DNA of 8,117 nucleotides from Lysobacteraceae bacterium UBA6001 (GTDB taxonomy: Bacteria > Pseudomonadota > Gammaproteobacteria > Xanthomonadales > Xanthomonadaceae), in NCBI GenBank assembly GCA_002429615.1, contig DJAN01000069.1:1-8117 (forward strand). The letters are read 5' to 3'. The notes below the pieces were generated by a model. That model did not search any database. It was not told the origin of the DNA and saw only the letters and a list, made by a program, of their open reading frames with translations. The translations under genes were made by a program, and so were the position numbers. Positions 5,884-8,117 of this stretch are shown piece after piece; within the stretch, counting starts at the first letter, position 1, and each line of letters opens with the position of its first letter.

Positions 5884-6378
5884 TTATGCCGACTGCGCAC
5901 ACTTCGCGCACAAGCCATGCACTTCCAGCGTCTGCGCCTGCGGATGGAAACCCAGCGCCTTGGCGCGGGCCTCCAACTGCGTGACCACTTCCCGGTCCTC
6001 CAGCTCCACCGCGCTATGGCAGCGGTCGCAGATCAGGAACGGCACCGAATGCTGGCTGCTGTTGGGGTGGTGGCAGGCGACGAACGCGTTGACCGATTCG
6101 AGCTTGTGCACGAAACCGTTGGCCATCAGGAAGTCCAGCGCGCGATACACCGTGGGCGGTGCGTCGGCGCCGACGCTCTTGCCCTCGCGCACCCATTCCA
6201 GCAGCTCGTAGGCCTTCACCGGCTTGCCGGCGTCGGCAATCAGCCGCAGCACGTTGGCGCGGATCGGGGTCAGGCGCAGGCCGCGTTCGGCGCACGCACG
6301 CTCGACCGCGCCCACGAACGCATCGGCGCTGTGAACGTGGTGGTGCGGATCGGTGCAGGCGTGCTTGGTGGCGGGCAT
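5884..6378 (-). CDS. zur: Zinc-responsive Fur-family repressor Zur, 164 aa
   Basis: Dimeric zinc-sensing DNA-binding repressor, expected to shut off zinc uptake genes when zinc is ample. A winged helix (about residues 22-95, with TVYRALDFLMANGFVHKLES) is followed by the metal-binding dimerisation domain. All ligands known in E. coli Zur are present at a constant +14 offset: structural site Cys117, Cys120, Cys157, Cys160; sensory site His91, Cys102, His110, Glu125. This argues for Zur rather than Fur, Mur or PerR. Odd point: residues 1-16 form a His/Cys-rich tail (HACTDPHHHVH). I use the ATG at 6378 because GAGG lies just upstream; an ATG at 6411 would overlap the gltX stop and lacks a clear RBS. 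The gap to gltX is 29 bp with no promoter seen, so the two are probably cotranscribed. Confidence 0.93.
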   Translation of the reverse strand: MPATKHACTDPHHHVHSADAFVGAVERACAERGLRLTPIRANVLRLIADAGKPVKAYELLEWVREGKSVGADAPPTVYRALDFLMANGFVHKLESVNAFVACHHPNSSQHSVPFLICDRCHSAVELEDREVVTQLEARAKALGFHPQAQTLEVHGLCAKCAQSA

Positions 6379-6401
6379 GGCGACCTCGGATCGGGACGGG
6401 C

Positions 6402-6417
6402 GGCGGTTCAAACCGCC
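6402..6417 (-). repeat. Tight hairpin over the gltX stop codon
   Basis: GGCGGTT (6402-6408) and AACCGCC (6411-6417) are exact reverse complements separated by 2 nt. The stop codon of gltX (6410-6408) lies at its centre and the zur RBS follows a few nucleotides later. No U-run follows, so it is not a standard terminator. It could tune readthrough or translation of zur, or protect the 3' end of a processed gltX message. Confidence 0.45.
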
Positions 6418-7814
6418 GTACGTACCTTGATAAGCGCCGCGTCGATGCGTTTCAAGGCCTCGTCGTGCCCGGCCAGGTACACCGTCTGGGAAATGTCCGG
6501 GCTGACCTGGGTGCCGGTGATGGCCACGCGCAGCGGCTGGGCCACCTTGCCCATGCCGATCTCCAGCGCCGCCGCAGCGTCGTGCAGGGCTTGGGAAACG
6601 CTTTCCACGCTCCAGGTGCCCACGTCGGCCAGCAGCTCGCGGGCCTTGGCCAGCGGGGCTTCGGCGGCCGGCTTGAGGTGCTTGGCCACCGCGTCGCCGT
6701 CGTAGTGCTCCAGCGGCTGGTACCAGACCGCCGCGCGCTCGGCCATTTCCTTCAGGGTCTGCACGCGGTCGCGCAGCGCCACCACCACGTCGGCGGCGGC
6801 CGGGCCGCGGCCCAGCGGCAGGTCGAGCTTGCGCAGCTGGTATTCGAGCTGCGGCGCGATCGTGGCCGGGTCGTCGGTCTTCAGGTAGTGCTGATTGACC
6901 CAGCCGAGCTTGGCCATATCCAGGCGCGCGGCCTTGGAATTGACGTCCTTCACGTCGAACAGGTCGATCAGCTCCTGGCGCGAGAACAGCTCCTGGTCGC
7001 CATGCGACCAGCCCAGGCGGGCCAGGTAGTTGATCAGCGCATGCGGCAGGTAGCCGGCGTCCTTGTACTGCATCACGTCGGCCGCACCGGTGCGCTTGGA
7101 CAGCTTGGCGCCCTGCTCGTCGAGGATCATCGGCATGTGCGCGAACTTCGGCACCGGCGCCCCCAACGCCTCGTAGATGTTGATCTGGCGCGGGGTGTTG
7201 TTGATGTGGTCATCGCCGCGGATGACCTCGGTGATGCCCATGTCCCAATCGTCCACCACCACCGCGAAGTTGTAGGTGGGGTAGCCATCCGGGCGGAAGA
7301 TCACCATGTCGTCGAGCTCGCTGTTGGCGATCTCGATGCGGCCCTTGATCAGGTCATCGAACGCGACCACGCCGTCGAGCGGATTCTTGAAGCGGATGAC
7401 GCGGTTCGGGTCATCACGCAGCGGCAGGTTCTGCTCGCGCGCCGCCCCGTTGTAGCGCGGCTTCTCCTGCTTGGCCATCGCGGCCTCGCGCATGGCATCG
7501 AGCTCCTCGCGGGTCTCGTAGGCGTAATAGGCCTTGCCGTCGGCGATCAGCTGCTCGGCCACGGCCTTGTAGCGCTCGACGCGATCGGTCTGGTAGATCG
7601 GACCTTCGTTGTAGTCCAGGCCCAGCCATTCCATCGCTTCAAGGATCGCGTCGATGGCGGCCTGCGTGCTGCGTTCGCGGTCGGTGTCTTCGATGCGCAG
7701 CACGAACTCGCCGCCGCGGTGCTTTGCCTCCAGCCAGCAGTACAGCGCGGTGCGCGCCCCGCCGATGTGCAGGTAGCCGGTGGGACTGGGGGCGAAACGG
7801 GTGCGGCAGCTCAT
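6408..7814 (-). CDS. gltX: Glutamyl-tRNA synthetase, 468 aa
   Basis: Class I aminoacyl-tRNA synthetase that charges tRNA-Glu with glutamate in the cytoplasm (EC 6.1.1.17); an essential gene. The Rossmann domain opens with [19 protein letters not shown] (6-24, HIGH motif as HIGG) and RIEDTDRER (40-48). [11 protein letters not shown] (200-210) and the KMSKS-type loop KLSKR (237-241) follow, then the helical anticodon-binding region. Length is close to that of E. coli (471), so it is complete. Odd point: the zinc site of the E. coli enzyme (Cys98, Cys100, Cys125, His127) reads Ala98, Glu100, Ala125, Glu127 here, with only Tyr121 kept, so this is a zinc-free form. The ATG at 7814 gives the canonical N-terminus; the RBS is weak. 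First gene of a likely gltX-zur unit. Whether it discriminates against tRNA-Gln cannot be judged here. Confidence 0.97.
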   Translation of the reverse strand: MSCRTRFAPSPTGYLHIGGARTALYCWLEAKHRGGEFVLRIEDTDRERSTQAAIDAILEAMEWLGLDYNEGPIYQTDRVERYKAVAEQLIADGKAYYAYETREELDAMREAAMAKQEKPRYNGAAREQNLPLRDDPNRVIRFKNPLDGVVAFDDLIKGRIEIANSELDDMVIFRPDGYPTYNFAVVVDDWDMGITEVIRGDDHINNTPRQINIYEALGAPVPKFAHMPMILDEQGAKLSKRTGAADVMQYKDAGYLPHALINYLARLGWSHGDQELFSRQELIDLFDVKDVNSKAARLDMAKLGWVNQHYLKTDDPATIAPQLEYQLRKLDLPLGRGPAAADVVVALRDRVQTLKEMAERAAVWYQPLEHYDGDAVAKHLKPAAEAPLAKARELLADVGTWSVESVSQALHDAAAALEIGMGKVAQPLRVAITGTQVSPDISQTVYLAGHDEALKRIDAALIKVRTAV

Positions 7815-7846
7815 GGAACGCTCTAGCGGGAGGCGGGAATCGGGCC

Positions 7847-7852
7847 ATTTTA
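7847..7852 (-). promoter_or_regulatory. Likely -10 box of the gltX promoter
   Basis: TAAAAT on the minus strand (7852-7847), within GGGTAAAATGG, matches the -10 consensus at 5 of 6 positions and lies 32 bp before the gltX ATG. The -35 region at about 7870-7876 (CAGCAC or CCAGCA) is poor, so an activator or an extended contact may be needed. Confidence 0.5.
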
Positions 7853-7867
7853 CCCGGGTGGGGGTGG

Positions 7868-7894
7868 GCGTGCTGGAGGGGTTGGGAGCGTGCT
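7868..7894. repeat. Two-copy direct repeat GCGTGCT upstream of gltX
   Basis: GCGTGCT occurs at 7868-7874 and 7888-7894, exactly 20 bp apart start to start, about two helical turns. The similarity continues as GCGTGCTnGnnGG in both copies. The first copy overlaps the expected -35 position of gltX, so a regulator binding site is possible; chance is not excluded. Confidence 0.3.
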
Positions 7895-7944
7895 TGGGGG
7901 ACTCTGCTATTGGAAGCCAGGGTCTGTCTGTTCTTTGTTCTTCC

Positions 7945-7969
7945 GGTCGCGGCTGAAGCCGCTCCTACA
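7945..7969 (-). repeat. REP-like extragenic palindrome
   Basis: Read on the minus strand it is TGTAGGAGCGGCTTCAGCCG followed by CGACC. A GTAGGAGC head precedes a 6-bp stem (GCGGCT/AGCCGC) with a TC loop. This is the form of REP elements scattered through Pseudomonas and Xanthomonadaceae genomes and associated with RAYT transposases. Only one copy is present here and no transposase gene is nearby. Confidence 0.7.
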
Positions 7970-8117
7970 AAAAAAGAAAAAACAGAAAAAGTAAGGAATG
8001 CGGAACCGGCGTGGTGGACGGCGTGAAATGCGCTTCGAAAGAACGCCACAGGCCCCGCGACCAATCCCTGTGTCCGGCTGCGGCGAACCTTAGGGTCTGC
8101 GGGGGCTTGGCCCTTTC
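7970..8117. other. Intergenic stretch with A-rich tract, no gene recognised
   Basis: An A-rich run (7967-7994, mostly A with a few G and C) follows the REP-like element and is out of character for this GC-rich window. Further on, CACAGG (8047-8052) and CCTGTG (8067-8072) form a 6-bp inverted repeat with a 14-nt loop. No open frame with protein-like composition, tRNA or terminator is visible up to the window end. It may be the upstream region of a gene beyond the edge. Confidence 0.5.

Noticed and set aside
6159..7826. 555-codon plus-strand frame antisense to gltX
   Set aside because: Shadow of gltX and zur; long Val/His/Arg-rich composition with no recognisable domain.
7945..7994. REP hairpin as an intrinsic terminator
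   Set aside because: On the plus strand the hairpin is followed by A rather than T, and on the minus strand the T-rich tract comes before the stem, so neither strand fits.
7639..8064. 141-codon minus-strand frame starting in the gltX upstream region
   Set aside because: It crosses the REP-like element and the gltX promoter and ends inside gltX in another frame. A short hydrophobic stretch comes from translating the T-rich strand of the A-rich tract.
8047..8072. CACAGG/CCTGTG inverted repeat as an operator or tRNA arm
   Set aside because: Six pairs with a 14-nt loop are expected by chance, and no tRNA-like flanking structure is present.

Overview
The window reads as ordinary chromosomal DNA of a high-GC gammaproteobacterium. 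The most likely home is the Xanthomonadaceae/Lysobacteraceae (Lysobacter, Luteimonas, Pseudoxanthomonas, Stenotrophomonas or Xanthomonas type). This rests on GC-rich codon use, a cobalamin-riboswitch-controlled metE, gltX followed by a zur-type gene, and a REP-like sequence of the kind common in this group. The genus is inferred and was not tested. I see no transposase, integrase, phage gene, CRISPR array, tRNA or rRNA.

Layout. (1) 1-647, + strand: the C-terminal half of a major facilitator transporter, cut by the window edge. (2) 651-1349, - strand: a class I glutamine amidotransferase, convergent with the transporter and only 3 bp from it. (3) 1350-1508: a divergent intergenic region with weak promoter candidates and a dyad. 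(4) 1509-2582, + strand: an exported Ntn-hydrolase of the choloylglycine hydrolase/penicillin V acylase family. (5) 2579-3007, - strand: a small VOC (glyoxalase-fold) protein whose stop codon overlaps that of the hydrolase in a shared CTAG. (6) 3008-3543: a regulatory region with two back-to-back promoters, a complete cobalamin riboswitch starting at the predicted transcription start, a structured GC-rich leader, and a hairpin that buries the metE Shine-Dalgarno sequence. (7) 3544-5835, + strand: metE. (8) 5843-5872: a bidirectional intrinsic terminator. (9) 5884-6378 and 6408-7814, - strand: zur and gltX, transcribed in the order gltX then zur. (10) 7815-8117: a non-coding stretch with the likely gltX promoter, a short direct repeat, a REP-like element and an A-rich tract.

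How it fits together. The best-supported logic is vitamin-B12 control of methionine synthesis. MetE is the cobalamin-independent methionine synthase, and its mRNA leader carries an adenosylcobalamin-type sensor, so MetE should be shut down when B12 can support a B12-dependent MetH encoded elsewhere. Zinc is a second theme. MetE has the full zinc ligand set. The neighbouring Fur-family regulator keeps every metal ligand of E. coli Zur. The GluRS encoded just upstream of it has lost the cysteines and histidine that bind zinc in E. coli GluRS. The zinc link between neighbours is inference. No undescribed system is evident; the most informative content is the metE leader.
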